A stretch of DNA of 64,000 nucleotides from Myxococcales bacterium (lineage in GTDB: Bacteria; Myxococcota_A; Polyangia; Polyangiales; Houyiibacteriaceae): assembly GCA_029863605.1 (NCBI GenBank), contig JAOTVB010000018.1, positions 1 to 64,000 on the forward strand. Direction: 5' to 3'. The translations under genes and the position numbers were made by a program. Below are positions 25,763 to 34,506 of this stretch, piece by piece; within the stretch, counting starts at the first letter, position 1, and the number at the start of each line of letters is the position of its first letter. The notes beneath the pieces are model-generated. The model saw only the letters and a list, made by a program, of their open reading frames with translations. It ran no database searches and was not told the origin of the DNA.

Positions 25763-28125
25763 GCGACGCCGACTTGTCAGTGAGCGCTCCGTTGCCTACG
25801 GTGCGCGCCGTCGTGGTGCGAGCCGCCATCATCTTCTTGCTTTGCTTGACGGCAACCGCGCCCGCGGACGCGCAGGATGGGCCGTGTCCACCGGGCAATC
25901 TGCTGGCGCGCAAATCTCCATCCGCCAGTCGGGGAGTGCAGTCTAGCCCTCGGCTCACCAACGGCATCATCACCGCCGAGGGCGACTCGTGGCAGAGCGA
26001 GCTGACATCGACGTTCAGCGACCCCGGCAGCCACGTCGTCTACGATCTCGGGCAATCCGTGCCAATCACCGCGGTCGACCTCCAGGGCGACAACAACGAC
26101 GAATATATCGTCGAGTTGTCGGAGGACGGCGAGACCTTCGTGTGGCTCTGGACCGCAGACCCCGTCTCAGGCCAAGGGATGCGCCGACGCGGTGCCCAAA
26201 GGCTCTCCGGCCAAGGCCGCTACGTTCGACTGCGCGCGCAAGGCGGTGACGGCTACTACAGCCTCAGCGAGATCCAAGTCTTCTGCCGAAAGTCCGCAAC
26301 GTGGCCTCCCCCGGTCGAGGTCAAGGCCACCGCGAGTGGGTGGTGGAAGGGGATCATGCAAAAGCGGGACCATCGCTATCGCCTTGGCCTCGCCTTCCTC
26401 GGGCTCTTGTTCTTCATCGCCCTCTTTCGTGTAGAGCGGAGTAAGACTGCGCTCGGTGTTGCTGTGTCGTTGGCGCTCGCGATGTTGGCGATCGCAAGCT
26501 ACCGGTTCTACAGCGCCAGGCATGCCCCGTGGTTCGCAGATTGGGGTCTTCAGGTCTTGGCCGGCCTCGTCGCCGCATGGGGTGTGCGTGGCCTTTGGCT
26601 CGCAAGGCAGGGCGAGGGTGCATCGCTTTGGTGGGAGCGCGGGGCACTGGTGTGGATAATCCTCGCGTGCGGTGCCGCGTGGGTGAACTTCGGCACCTAT
26701 CACAGCTCGCGCATCGTCCACTACTGGGACACGTTCCACTACTACATCGGCTCGAAGTATTTCGAGGAGAACGAATACGAACGGCTCTACCAGTGCGTCC
26801 TCGCCGCGGACTACCAAGACCGCGGATCCGCCGATCTCCAAAGGCGAAAGATCCGAGATCTCGTCGACAATCGGCTCCACTACCTCACCGAAGAGGACGC
26901 GATTGTCTACACGAAGACTTGCGCCGAGCACTTTTCCCCGCAGCGTTGGGAGGCATTCAAACAGGATGCCCGATCCTTTCGAACCGTGATGGGTACGTCG
27001 TGGTGGCGGGACATGCTGATGGACCACGGCTACAACGCGAGCCCGATCTCCAACATGGTTGCGGCTGCTCTCACGAACGTCCGCTGGAAACAGCAGGTCC
27101 CCGAGACCCCGAGCGTGCGCGTCGATCAAGGCGCGATGAAGAAGTTTCGGAAGCGGATCCTCCGCTACGCGATGATCGACTTGGGGCTTTATGCGGGCGC
27201 GTTTCTGCTCATTCTATGGGCCTTCGGTCTTCGGGCGTGCGCCCTTGCTGTTGCCTTGTGGGGCACCGGCTATCCGTGGGCGTACTTTTGGACGGGGGGA
27301 AGCTTCGCGCGGGTGCCGTGGTTCTTCATGGCGGTCGCTGCGGTCTGTCTTCTGAAAAAGGGATTCCCTTTGCTCTCGGGCTTCGCGTTGTCGTGGAGCG
27401 CACTGCTTCGGTTGTTCCCTGCGGCATTGGCGGGCGGACCGGGCGCGGCCATCGTCGACCGTTTCATCCGGCGGAAGAAGCTCGAGGGGCCGTGGCTGCG
27501 CCCCGAGGACAAGCGTTTCATCGCGGGCGGCATGGCCGGGTTGCTGGTCCTGTGCTCGGCGAGCGTGGCGATCAACGGGGTAGACGCGCACACCCGTTTT
27601 CTGGGCAACACCTTCAAGCACGCGGAAACCCCGCTTACCAATCACATGGGGCTTCCGACCCTTCTCTCGTATCGGCCGAGCACAGTTGGGCGTCACACCA
27701 AGGATGCAAGCCTCGAAGACCCGTGGGCCCATTGGAAGCAGTTCCGCAAAGACACGAAGCATGACCGGCGCTGGCTGCATCGCTTGATCCTGCTCGGCAT
27801 GTTCGTGCTGTTGGCCTTGGCCGGCCGGCGCATGGCGGGGTGGGCTGTCTTGGCGAGCAGCACGATCCTCATCATCGGGTTCTTCGAGCTGACTTGCTAC
27901 TACTACAGCTTCGTGGTCTTGATGGCGCCACTTGCGATTGAACGCTTGCGCTATACCGCAGCGCTGATCGCCATGGTCATGGCCGGGTTGATCATCCAGT
28001 TTTTCGCCGGTTGGTACGACGAGCAGTACTTGTGGGAGACCGCCGCTTGCCTAGTTGCGCTGCTCTACATCATCGTGGATGTCGTCCTCCGTCCGTTGCC
28101 CGAGTCGTCGCCTGCCGCCCCGTAA
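25759..28125 (+). CDS. Discoidin-like domain fused to polytopic membrane protein (GT-C-like?)
   Basis: A 788-residue protein with an N-terminal signal-like helix (about residues 16-38), then a discoidin (F5/8 type C)-like beta domain at about 45-175 (LTNGIITAEGDSWQSEL, HVVYDLGQSVPITAVDLQGDN, GRYVRLRAQ, YSLSEIQVFC). At least nine membrane helices follow, with a large hydrophilic loop (about 315-455) that starts with IVHYWDTFHYYIGSKYFEEN. The acidic first loop and the arrangement recall GT-C glycosyltransferases that use lipid-linked sugars, but no family motif is certain. Together with the overlapping beta-propeller lipoprotein it could decorate or process surface glycans. This is inference from topology only. 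Confidence 0.6.
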   Translation: MSDADLSVSAPLPTVRAVVVRAAIIFLLCLTATAPADAQDGPCPPGNLLARKSPSASRGVQSSPRLTNGIITAEGDSWQSELTSTFSDPGSHVVYDLGQSVPITAVDLQGDNNDEYIVELSEDGETFVWLWTADPVSGQGMRRRGAQRLSGQGRYVRLRAQGGDGYYSLSEIQVFCRKSATWPPPVEVKATASGWWKGIMQKRDHRYRLGLAFLGLLFFIALFRVERSKTALGVAVSLALAMLAIASYRFYSARHAPWFADWGLQVLAGLVAAWGVRGLWLARQGEGASLWWERGALVWIILACGAAWVNFGTYHSSRIVHYWDTFHYYIGSKYFEENEYERLYQCVLAADYQDRGSADLQRRKIRDLVDNRLHYLTEEDAIVYTKTCAEHFSPQRWEAFKQDARSFRTVMGTSWWRDMLMDHGYNASPISNMVAAALTNVRWKQQVPETPSVRVDQGAMKKFRKRILRYAMIDLGLYAGAFLLILWAFGLRACALAVALWGTGYPWAYFWTGGSFARVPWFFMAVAAVCLLKKGFPLLSGFALSWSALLRLFPAALAGGPGAAIVDRFIRRKKLEGPWLRPEDKRFIAGGMAGLLVLCSASVAINGVDAHTRFLGNTFKHAETPLTNHMGLPTLLSYRPSTVGRHTKDASLEDPWAHWKQFRKDTKHDRRWLHRLILLGMFVLLALAGRRMAGWAVLASSTILIIGFFELTCYYYSFVVLMAPLAIERLRYTAALIAMVMAGLIIQFFAGWYDEQYLWETAACLVALLYIIVDVVLRPLPESSPAAP

Positions 28126-28185
28126 AGGCGACGCCTCGCGCCGCCCACGGGGCTTCGCGCCCCCCCGACCGATTTTTGAGGGGTT

Positions 28186-28214
28186 TCGGGGTGGATTTGA
28201 GCCTGTCACCCCGA
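28186..28214. other. Hairpin upstream of Gly-rich lipoprotein gene
   Basis: TCGGGGTG (28186-28193) and CACCCCGA (28207-28214) form a perfect 8-base-pair stem with a 13-base loop, in the 109-base gap before the lipoprotein gene at 28235. A smaller GGGGC/GCCCC hairpin at 28149-28163, with T5 at 28173-28177, could terminate the upstream gene. Function is not determined. Confidence 0.35.
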
Positions 28215-28234
28215 TGGCCTAGAATTGCGAGGGG

Positions 28235-28723
28235 ATGAGTTTGTGCGCACGCGTGCTCGTGGGGATCGCCGCGCTCCTGGTCGGGTGCTCGAGCGCCAGC
28301 GGAATAGAAACCGTCTGCCCGAGTGGCAAGGTGGCCCTGTGCACAGACCCGAGCAACATCCTCGCCTGTTGTCAGGAATTCAAATGTACAGACGGGCGCA
28401 TCGTGCCGTGCAGCAGCCTCGCCCGTGCGGAGTGCCAGACCCAGGTTTGCGAGCGCGTCATCGTGTTCGATGCGGGGCTGCCCGACGCGGATGTGCCTGA
28501 CGGCAACATCGGGACAGGTGGCACGGGCGGTGCTGGCGGTGCCGGCGGCGTAAGCGGTGCCGGTGGCGTAGGCGGTGCCGGTGGCGTAGGCGGTGCCGGT
28601 GGCGTAGGCGGTGCCGGGGGCGTAGGCGGCGCCGGGGGCCGAGGCGGCGCGGGCGGTGCTGGCGGCGCCGGAGGCGTAGGCGGCACGGGCGGTGCCGGCG
28701 GCGCAGGCGGCGCGACGCTGTAG
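28235..28723 (+). CDS. Cys-rich lipoprotein with C-terminal (GGAGGV)n repeat
   Basis: A 162-residue protein. The lipoprotein signal (ARVLVGIAALLVGC, Cys 18) is followed by a 65-residue Cys-rich module containing eight further Cys (VCPSGKVALC, ACCQEFKC, VPCSSLARAECQTQVC), likely disulfide-bonded outside the cytoplasm. Then comes an acidic segment (DAGLPDADVPDGN), and the last 65 residues are almost only Gly, Ala and Val, encoded by 11 tandem 18-base units. Similar short GAGG tethers occur in other lipoproteins of this window, but here the repeat is at the C-terminus and ends the protein. Function unknown. GAGGGG stands just before the ATG at 28235. Its stop lies 35 bases before the RNase P RNA gene. 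Confidence 0.7.
   Translation: MSLCARVLVGIAALLVGCSSASGIETVCPSGKVALCTDPSNILACCQEFKCTDGRIVPCSSLARAECQTQVCERVIVFDAGLPDADVPDGNIGTGGTGGAGGAGGVSGAGGVGGAGGVGGAGGVGGAGGVGGAGGRGGAGGAGGAGGVGGTGGAGGAGGATL
28517..28714 (+). repeat. Eleven tandem 18-base units (GGAGGV-type peptide repeat)
   Basis: The in-frame unit is GGCGGTGCCGGTGGCGTA with drift. Units start at 28517, 28535, 28553, 28571, 28589, 28607, 28625, 28643, 28661, 28679 and 28697. Units 4 and 5 are identical, and units 3 and 6 differ from them by one base, so recent expansion by slippage or unequal crossover is likely. Length variation between strains would be expected and would keep the reading frame. Confidence 0.95.
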
Positions 28724-28752
28724 TTGCAGGGACCTCTGAGCGGCCTTACGTT
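28724..28752 (+). promoter_or_regulatory. Putative sigma-70 promoter of rnpB
   Basis: TTGCAG (28724-28729), a 17-base spacer and TACGTT (28747-28752) lie directly behind the stop codon of the Gly-rich lipoprotein gene. They place a start about six bases downstream, at 28759, where the P1 helix of RNase P RNA begins. The element match is moderate, but the geometry is right. Confidence 0.5.
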
Positions 28753-28758
28753 CTCTAA

Positions 28759-29138
28759 GTTAGACAGGTTCAAGCGATCGCTGGTGTGCTTCGCACACGG
28801 GAGGAAAGTCCGAGCTTCACAGGACAGGATGCCAGGCAACACCTGGTGGGGGTGACCCCGAGGAAAGTGCCACAGAAAGCAAACCGCCGCGTCGTCGTAA
28901 AGCCGCGCGGCAAGGGTGAAAGGGTGAGGTAAGAGCTCACCGGGCTGGCGGTAACGTCGGTCGCACGGCAAACCCCATCCGAAGCAAGACGAAATAGGGA
29001 GGCGTCGAGGGTGGTTCCGCCCGAGTCTCCGGGTAACGTCGCTCGAGGCCGATGGTGACATCGGTCCCAGAAGAATGATCGCGACCCGTGTTTCGGTGAC
29101 GAGCACGGGAACAAAACTCGGCTTACGAGCCCTCTAAC
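28759..29138 (+). ncRNA. rnpB: RNase P RNA, bacterial class A
   Basis: Catalytic RNA that removes 5' leaders from precursor tRNAs. Universally conserved blocks are all present in order: GAGGAAAGTCCGAGCTTC (28800), CACAGAAAGCAAACCGCC (28872), GGCAAGGGTGAAAGGGTGAG with GGTAAGAGCTCACC (28910), CAAACCCCATCCGAAGCAAG and ACGAAATAGGG, AGAATGATCGCGA and finally ACAAAACTCGGCTTAC (29110). The ends are set by the P1 pairing GTTAGA (28759-28764) with TCTAAC (29133-29138), so they are approximate by a few bases. The length of about 380 bases fits class A. A GC-rich hairpin follows immediately. Confidence 0.95.
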
Positions 29139-29141
29139 CAC

Positions 29142-29165
29142 GGCGCCCTGTTTCGGCAGGGCGCC
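29142..29165 (+). terminator. Terminator hairpin of rnpB
   Basis: GGCGCCCTG (29142-29150) / CAGGGCGCC (29157-29165) is a perfect 9-base-pair stem with loop TTTCGG, starting three bases after the P1 helix. Only a short TTTT occurs, eight bases further on, so the U-tract is weak. Confidence 0.65.
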
Positions 29166-29215
29166 GCGCTGTTTTGCGGGAAGACCGATTGACCAGGTGT
29201 TGGGGATCGGAAAAG

Positions 29216-30400
29216 ATGCGCGCGATGTTTGGCGAACGCTCACTGATTCTCATGTCTCTGGTCACTGCGCTAGGCGGTGCAGGCTGCAGCACCTCCGCTG
29301 GCGAGGACTTCGATCCGGCTTTCTACGTACCTCCGGATCCCCTCCCGTCGGAGACTCCAGGAACCTTGATCCGGGCCGAGTCGATGGAGCCCTTCGCGGA
29401 CGGGATGAATGTGTGGCGCGTATTGTACGTGTCGCAGGCGGTCGATGGCACTCCGATCGCGGTGTCCGGAATGGTCGCGTCGCCCACCGGGGCAGCGCCC
29501 GAGGCCGGCTACGACGTCGTCACGTGGGGACACGGAACGAAGGGCATCGCGGATCCTTGCGCCCCGTCGCGCTTCTATCGAAGCGGTTTCCAAGACTTCG
29601 TCGACATTGCCCCCGAGCTTGTGGCCGCGGGGTACGTTGGGGTCGCTTCGGACTACGAAGGACTTGGGACACCAGGCATTCATCCCTATCTCCTCGGGGC
29701 GAGCGAGGGACGTGGCCAACTCGACATCGTGAAAGCCGCTCAGCAAATCGACGAAGCTCGTGCCGGTAGCAGGGTGGTGATCTGGGGCCGGTCGCAAGGC
29801 GGGCATGCCGCACTCTTTTCCGGCGAGATTGCGCCCGACTGGGCGCCCGAGCTGACGATCCGAGGCGTGATTTCGGCTGCGCCCGCCGCGGAGCTACCGG
29901 GAAGCCTTTCCTTCGGCGCTGTCGTCCCCGGAGCGTTCGGGTTCTTTTGGCAGTTGACCGTCGGCTTCGATGCCACGTACGACGAGCTCTCGATCGAAGA
30001 CATCTATACCGATGAAGCCCTCGCCACGATCCGCGGGCTGATCGATGAGGAAGCGTGCGGCGGCACTTTCAGCGAGGTCGCGAGGGAAGTAGAGGGCGCG
30101 GGCTTCAAAACGAACCCGACCGAGCTACCCGAGTGGTTGGCTCGGTTGGAGGAGAGCTCTCCGGGGCGTGTTCGAACGGACGTGCCGATCCTGCTCCTGC
30201 AAGGCACAGACGACGAGGTGGTCCCCAAGGTACTCACCGACATCCTGAACATCAACCTTTGCGCCATCGGCAGCCGGGTTGATTATCGCGTTTTCGAGGG
30301 GTTTGGGCACAACGACTCCACGCTCATGAATATGCCGTTGATGCTCGAGTGGACCGCTGCGCGATTCGCGGGCGAGCCCGCTACGACGACTTGCGAGTAG
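29216..30400 (+). CDS. Secretory-lipase-type alpha/beta hydrolase, lipoprotein
   Basis: A 394-residue exported esterase/lipase of the LIP family. The lipoprotein signal (SLILMSLVTALGGAGC) is followed by a standard alpha/beta-hydrolase core: oxyanion-region TWGHGTKG, nucleophile elbow GRSQGG (Ser at about 183), acid in LLQGTDDEVVP and catalytic His in FEGFGHNDSTLM. The substrate is unknown; the family includes triacylglycerol lipases and other carboxylesterases. The ATG at 29216 is preferred over a TTG at 29174 because it directly precedes the signal peptide and has GGGGA upstream. The end overlaps the convergent deacetylase-like gene by 20 bases. Confidence 0.85.
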   Translation: MRAMFGERSLILMSLVTALGGAGCSTSAGEDFDPAFYVPPDPLPSETPGTLIRAESMEPFADGMNVWRVLYVSQAVDGTPIAVSGMVASPTGAAPEAGYDVVTWGHGTKGIADPCAPSRFYRSGFQDFVDIAPELVAAGYVGVASDYEGLGTPGIHPYLLGASEGRGQLDIVKAAQQIDEARAGSRVVIWGRSQGGHAALFSGEIAPDWAPELTIRGVISAAPAAELPGSLSFGAVVPGAFGFFWQLTVGFDATYDELSIEDIYTDEALATIRGLIDEEACGGTFSEVAREVEGAGFKTNPTELPEWLARLEESSPGRVRTDVPILLLQGTDDEVVPKVLTDILNINLCAIGSRVDYRVFEGFGHNDSTLMNMPLMLEWTAARFAGEPATTTCE

Positions 30401-32231
30401 GCTCGAGGACGATGCCTCGCGCTTTGGCGGCGGCTTGGGCTCGGGCGCGAGGTTCCTGGTAGTTGCGCGAGCCGAGGTAGGCGAAAAGCCGATCGCTGGT
30501 CGGGACCACGATGTCCTCGGCTTCCCATGCGACCGGGGTGCCGTCATCGGCCCAGCGGACTTCACTCCGCTCCATCATCCAAGCGGCTTCGGCGAGATCG
30601 AGACCGGCAAGCGCTTCGCGGATGGCCTCGAAGCGCCCCTGCACTTCAGGATCCAAAAAGAAGAACTGCCCCCCGCCGATGAACGCGATGTGATAGCGCG
30701 ATGGATGATTGACCACCCCATCGAGCTCGAGCCGCTTCGCCCCCTGAAACAGCATGTGCATGAGCTCTTCGCCAACTCCGAGCCCGGGGTGATCCTGTCC
30801 GGGCCACTTGGGCTGCCGAAGCGAGAACTCGGTCGTTGGGTTCTGGAGCATCATCCACTCGATTGAGAGAAACCCGAGATCATCAGGAGGGGTGAGCCCC
30901 TCGGGTGCCGCCACGCGGATCCGACGAATGACGAGGTCGACCAGCAGCCAGTCCTGGCCGTTCTTCTTGGCGTGAAGGGTGATGTGCTGCCGCTCGGGAT
31001 CGGTGGGGTCGACCGTGAGTCGCGGCTCCGCGAATCCCCGTTCGCGCACCTCGCTCATCAGACCGTACTTCTCCAGCGCGAACTCGAGGCCGTGCTTCGA
31101 GTAGTAGTCGAGGATCCGGGTCGCCTTGTAGCGCGGTCCCTCGAGGTCGCCGAGCAAGTCGGCTTCGGTGATCTGCCAGTCGCCGCTCGGACGCTGGAGC
31201 TCGTAGGGGTCTAGCTCGCGCGCGATTTCCTCGTATTGTTCGAACAGGTTCACTTCGGGCTCCACGGAGATCTGGGTGTCGTCGGTGAGAAGCCACCGGA
31301 TGAAGTCTTTCGACGAAAGCCAGGCTTCCTCGCTGTAGCCGCCGCCGAGCGTCACCACGACATTGCACCCCCGAGCCTGGGCCAGGTCGATGACCCGGCG
31401 ATCTCGCTCGAGGACTCCCTCTCGCGTCATGGCGAACTCGCCTAGGCGATCCTCTCGAAGCACGTCGTTACCAGCGATGTAGAACGATAGCCGAGGCGCA
31501 TGGGCGTCGAGCGCGGCTGGCAACGTCTCGTCGAGCTTGGCGAGGTACGCGGCGTCATCGGTGTTTGACGGCAGCAAGAACTGCTGGTCGGCGGCTGCCT
31601 CGACGTGGCTCCATACCGAGCCGTGGATCGAGTAAGTGAAGACGGTCTCGTCCTCCTCGAAGGTGACGATGTTGCCGTTCCCTTGATGGTAGTCGAGGTC
31701 GATGATCGCGATCGCCTCATTGAAGCCCTCCGAGCGCAACAAGGCGATGGCGACGGCGATGTCGTTGTAGACGCAAAAGCCGCTGCCTTGCTCGGGCTCG
31801 GCATGATGAAAACCACCTCCGATGTTGAACGCCACACGGCCTTGCCCGTGAGCGGCCCATCGCGCGGCATCGACGGTCCCACCAACCTGGCGCCGCTGCG
31901 CGATCAGGATGGGGTCGACATCGACGAGCGCCGGCTCGAGGCCGAAAATCTGGCCCAGGTACTCCGGCCTTGCCGTCCTATCGAGATACCCGTCGGAATG
32001 GACCATGGCGAGGCTCGTGAGCTTGGCCAGCGGCGCCGGTCGCACTTGTTTGGGGCGAATCAGGTCCTCGCTAGCGAGCACGCCGAGAATTCTCTCTCCT
32101 CGGGCGACCTCGATTCCAGGCACACGCGCGCTCTCGGCGAGCGCGGCAGCCTTGTACTGCGGATGGTACCAGAGGCCCACGGCTTCTTGCAGGCGTCGTC
32201 GCGCCCGACGCTTCTGGACCCAGGAGGCCAT
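30381..32231 (-). CDS. Histone deacetylase-family protein with long uncharacterised C-terminal domain
   Basis: 616 residues. The first 320 form an arginase-fold HDAC/acetylpolyamine amidohydrolase domain with the full active site: tandem His in GGGFHHAEPEQGSGFC (142-143), zinc ligands Asp180 and His182 in DLDYHQGNG and Asp256 in AGNDVLREDRLG, and Tyr299 in LGGGYS. It should therefore remove acyl groups from Lys side chains or polyamines. The last 290 residues are not part of this fold: they include LTVDPTDPERQHITLHAKKNG, a Trp-rich mixed alpha/beta segment and RYHIAFIGGGQFFFLDPEVQGR, and I recognise no family. It is the last gene of a three-gene operon; the start overlaps the ThDP enzyme stop by one base (TAATG). 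Confidence 0.85.
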   Translation of the reverse strand: MASWVQKRRARRRLQEAVGLWYHPQYKAAALAESARVPGIEVARGERILGVLASEDLIRPKQVRPAPLAKLTSLAMVHSDGYLDRTARPEYLGQIFGLEPALVDVDPILIAQRRQVGGTVDAARWAAHGQGRVAFNIGGGFHHAEPEQGSGFCVYNDIAVAIALLRSEGFNEAIAIIDLDYHQGNGNIVTFEEDETVFTYSIHGSVWSHVEAAADQQFLLPSNTDDAAYLAKLDETLPAALDAHAPRLSFYIAGNDVLREDRLGEFAMTREGVLERDRRVIDLAQARGCNVVVTLGGGYSEEAWLSSKDFIRWLLTDDTQISVEPEVNLFEQYEEIARELDPYELQRPSGDWQITEADLLGDLEGPRYKATRILDYYSKHGLEFALEKYGLMSEVRERGFAEPRLTVDPTDPERQHITLHAKKNGQDWLLVDLVIRRIRVAAPEGLTPPDDLGFLSIEWMMLQNPTTEFSLRQPKWPGQDHPGLGVGEELMHMLFQGAKRLELDGVVNHPSRYHIAFIGGGQFFFLDPEVQGRFEAIREALAGLDLAEAAWMMERSEVRWADDGTPVAWEAEDIVVPTSDRLFAYLGSRNYQEPRARAQAAAKARGIVLEPTRKSS

Positions 32232-33979
32232 TACATGGAAATAGAGCCCTTACGAAACTCCGAGCTCCCGATGTGCACATTGATGACGACCGGCTTCCCG
32301 GACGCTGCAAGCTCCTTCGCTCGGTCGAGCGTGTCGTCAATCTTCGAAGGGTCGTCGAGCAGCAAACCCACTGCGCCGTATCCTTGGGCAGCATCGTGGT
32401 AAGCCGTCCGCCGAAGGACCGTGCCGACATCATCGCCGAGCAGTGGCACCTGCTCGCGAGCAATTTGTGCCCAGGACCCATCGGTGCCGATGACTGCAAT
32501 GGGGGCAAGCCCGTGTCGCACGTACGTGTCGATCTCGGCGAGGCTATAGGCGCAGGAGCCATCTCCATAGATCAACCAAACCTCCTTGCCCGGACGCACC
32601 TTCGACGCTCCTATGGCAAAGCCGCCCCCGACACCCAAAGTTCCGAACACGCCGGGGTCGAGCCAGGAAAGTGGTTTACGCGGCCTCAGGATGTACGCCG
32701 CGGTCGCTACGAAATCCCCACCGTCGACGACGAGAACGGCGTCATCGTTCATTTTTTCTTCCAGTTTGAGAAACAGCTCGAGAGGATTGACGAGCTCGGA
32801 GGGGGCCTTGGCCTGGCTTTGGATTTCCCCGTCTCGCTGGGCCTCTCGGGCGCGCAGAGTTTCGAACCACTCGGTCCAGGGGCCGAGGCCGTCGCCGACG
32901 CTGCCGGCCAGCGATCGCAGGAACTCACCGGCGTGCATGTGAACGGGGATTTCGGGACGGCGGTTCTTTCTCATCTCGGTAGTGCTGAGGTTTGCGGCCA
33001 CGAGTGTCGCCCGGCTCGAGATGCTTCGGCCGTAGCCGAGTCGAAAGTCGAACGGAAAGCCGGCGACGATGACCAAGTCCGCCTCTTTGAGCGCGGCGCC
33101 TCGCTTGTGGCGAAACTGAATCTCGCTGCGCCTCCCCAGCAACCCGCGCGCGGTTCCGCCCAGCCACGTCGGCATTCCGAGCGCCCGCACGGCGTCGGCT
33201 AGCGGTTCGGGGTCGTGACAGTTGACCAGCGCCTGACTCCCGATGATGAGCGCTGGCCGTTGGGCGTCTCGGAGCAGCGACGCTACTTTGTCGACGTGGG
33301 GGCCCCGGAGGTTCGGCTTAGGCGGCAGAGACTCTCGGATCGGCGGCACGATGCTCACGTGGGGTTGATGGAACTGGCGGTACAGGTGGCCGCGCATGTA
33401 GAGCTCGAGCGCCTTCGATCCGAGGTTCTTGGCGTCCTTGACGCCGCTTTCCTTCATGAACATGTCGCGCACGAGGTCCTCGGCGTAGAGGAGATCGATC
33501 GGGACCTCGATGAAGACGGGCCCCGGCACGCCGTCCTGCGCGAGGTCGAGGGCTTTCTCGACGGTCGGACCTATGCTGTTGACCGTCTTCAGAGACACCG
33601 CCCATTTTGTGATCGACTCCATCAGCGAGATCTGGTCGATGTCCTGCAGGGCCCCGCGCCCCTTGAGCAGGGTGGCTGCGGCGCCACCGAAGATCAAGAG
33701 CGGCGACTGAGCGAGTTGCGCGTTCTTCACTGCCGTGACGGTGTTCGTGACACCGGGGCCAGCGGTCACGGCAGCAACGCCAGGGATACCCGTCATGCGT
33801 GCCACGGCGTCGGCGGCGAATACGGCACTGACTTCGTCTCGCACGTCGACCACGTCGATCCCGCTTGCCTTGGCTCCGATTAGGATCGGGGAAATGTGTC
33901 CGCCGCAGAGGGTGAAGAGCTGCTTCACCCCGCGCGCCGCAAGTGTCTTTCCGATGATGGAGCCGCCGTCCTGTGTCAT
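32231..33979 (-). CDS. ThDP-dependent enzyme, 2-hydroxyacyl-CoA lyase 2/ILVBL-like (annotated as acetolactate synthase-like)
   Basis: A 582-residue enzyme with the three-domain acetolactate synthase fold. The catalytic Glu is in [16 protein letters not shown] (about 49), the FAD/central domain at about 190-340, and the ThDP-Mg motif starts [19 protein letters not shown] (about 472) and ends [20 protein letters not shown]. This last stretch and the following [14 protein letters not shown] closely resemble vertebrate ILVBL/HACL2 rather than valine-pathway IlvB. The predicted reaction is thus cleavage of 2-hydroxyacyl-CoA to formyl-CoA and an aldehyde, or the reverse. The first Asn of the usual NN/ND pair is Thr here. 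Coupled by ATGA to the thioesterase gene upstream. Confidence 0.85.
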   Translation of the reverse strand: MTQDGGSIIGKTLAARGVKQLFTLCGGHISPILIGAKASGIDVVDVRDEVSAVFAADAVARMTGIPGVAAVTAGPGVTNTVTAVKNAQLAQSPLLIFGGAAATLLKGRGALQDIDQISLMESITKWAVSLKTVNSIGPTVEKALDLAQDGVPGPVFIEVPIDLLYAEDLVRDMFMKESGVKDAKNLGSKALELYMRGHLYRQFHQPHVSIVPPIRESLPPKPNLRGPHVDKVASLLRDAQRPALIIGSQALVNCHDPEPLADAVRALGMPTWLGGTARGLLGRRSEIQFRHKRGAALKEADLVIVAGFPFDFRLGYGRSISSRATLVAANLSTTEMRKNRRPEIPVHMHAGEFLRSLAGSVGDGLGPWTEWFETLRAREAQRDGEIQSQAKAPSELVNPLELFLKLEEKMNDDAVLVVDGGDFVATAAYILRPRKPLSWLDPGVFGTLGVGGGFAIGASKVRPGKEVWLIYGDGSCAYSLAEIDTYVRHGLAPIAVIGTDGSWAQIAREQVPLLGDDVGTVLRRTAYHDAAQGYGAVGLLLDDPSKIDDTLDRAKELAASGKPVVINVHIGSSEFRKGSISM

Positions 33980-34377
33980 CACTCGCTCCCCGTTCCCTCG
34001 AGCACGTGGTGCGCGAGCACGAAACACGTAAACATCCCTTCGAAAACTCTGGTGGACCCGACGCTGACTTCCACGGCGACTTCGTGCTTCCGTCCCTCGG
34101 TCGCCACGGTGCGAGCATGCGCGATCGCGCGCTCGCCACGTCTTACTGGTTTGAGAAACCGGCTCTGCGCGCCCGCTAGCACGACGTTTGGGTCGTTGAC
34201 GGCGAGCATGGCGGCGTAGTCGGCCACGCCAAACACGAAACCTCCGTGGACGAGCCCTTGCTCGTCCACCGCCATTCGGTCCGTAGTGTCGAGGGCCACC
34301 GAAGCCCTCCCATCGCCGAAGTCGAGAGGCGAGCCACACAGGCTCTGATCTGCGTTGAGATGGGTTCGGGCCTTCAC
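33979..34377 (-). CDS. Hotdog-fold thioesterase (PaaI-like)
   Basis: A 132-residue hotdog protein of the PaaI/acyl-CoA thioesterase type: [21 protein letters not shown] is the central helix with the conserved HGG, preceded by [13 protein letters not shown] and followed by [26 protein letters not shown]. It hydrolyses small acyl-CoA or aryl-CoA esters. It is first in the operon with the 2-hydroxyacyl-CoA lyase-like and deacetylase-like genes, so the three probably act on related acyl groups. The start is a GTG at 34377, and an internal start cannot be excluded. The TGA stop overlaps the next ATG. Confidence 0.8.
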   Translation of the reverse strand: MKARTHLNADQSLCGSPLDFGDGRASVALDTTDRMAVDEQGLVHGGFVFGVADYAAMLAVNDPNVVLAGAQSRFLKPVRRGERAIAHARTVATEGRKHEVAVEVSVGSTRVFEGMFTCFVLAHHVLEGTGSE

Positions 34378-34446
34378 CGTCCGGACGATTACATGACCCG
34401 CCCGCCGAGAAAAGCGGCTCGATGCCTAGGTGAAGGCCTTTATCAC

Positions 34447-34476
34447 TTGCCGTTTGGGCTTTCGGGTGTCTAATAG
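34447..34476 (+). promoter_or_regulatory. Putative promoter of small hypothetical gene
   Basis: TTGCCG (34447-34452), an 18-base spacer and TAATAG (34471-34476). The predicted transcription start is near 34483. That is downstream of the ATG at 34477 but upstream of the GGAGGG and GTG used to place the start of the next gene at 34507. Confidence 0.4.
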
Positions 34477-34506
34477 ATGACGAAATCAGGCGACACGGAG
34501 GGTCAT

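Noticed and set aside
26529-27764. 411-residue plus-strand frame
   Set aside because: Arg-rich shadow inside the discoidin-membrane protein gene without any plausible domain.
28517-28714. Regular repeats suggestive of a CRISPR array
   Set aside because: Units are 18 bases, directly contiguous without spacers, and in frame within a Gly-rich protein.
32231-33979. Valine-pathway acetolactate synthase large subunit
   Set aside because: The ThDP motif and the following [14 protein letters not shown] stretch resemble ILVBL/HACL2; no small regulatory subunit or other ilv gene is nearby.
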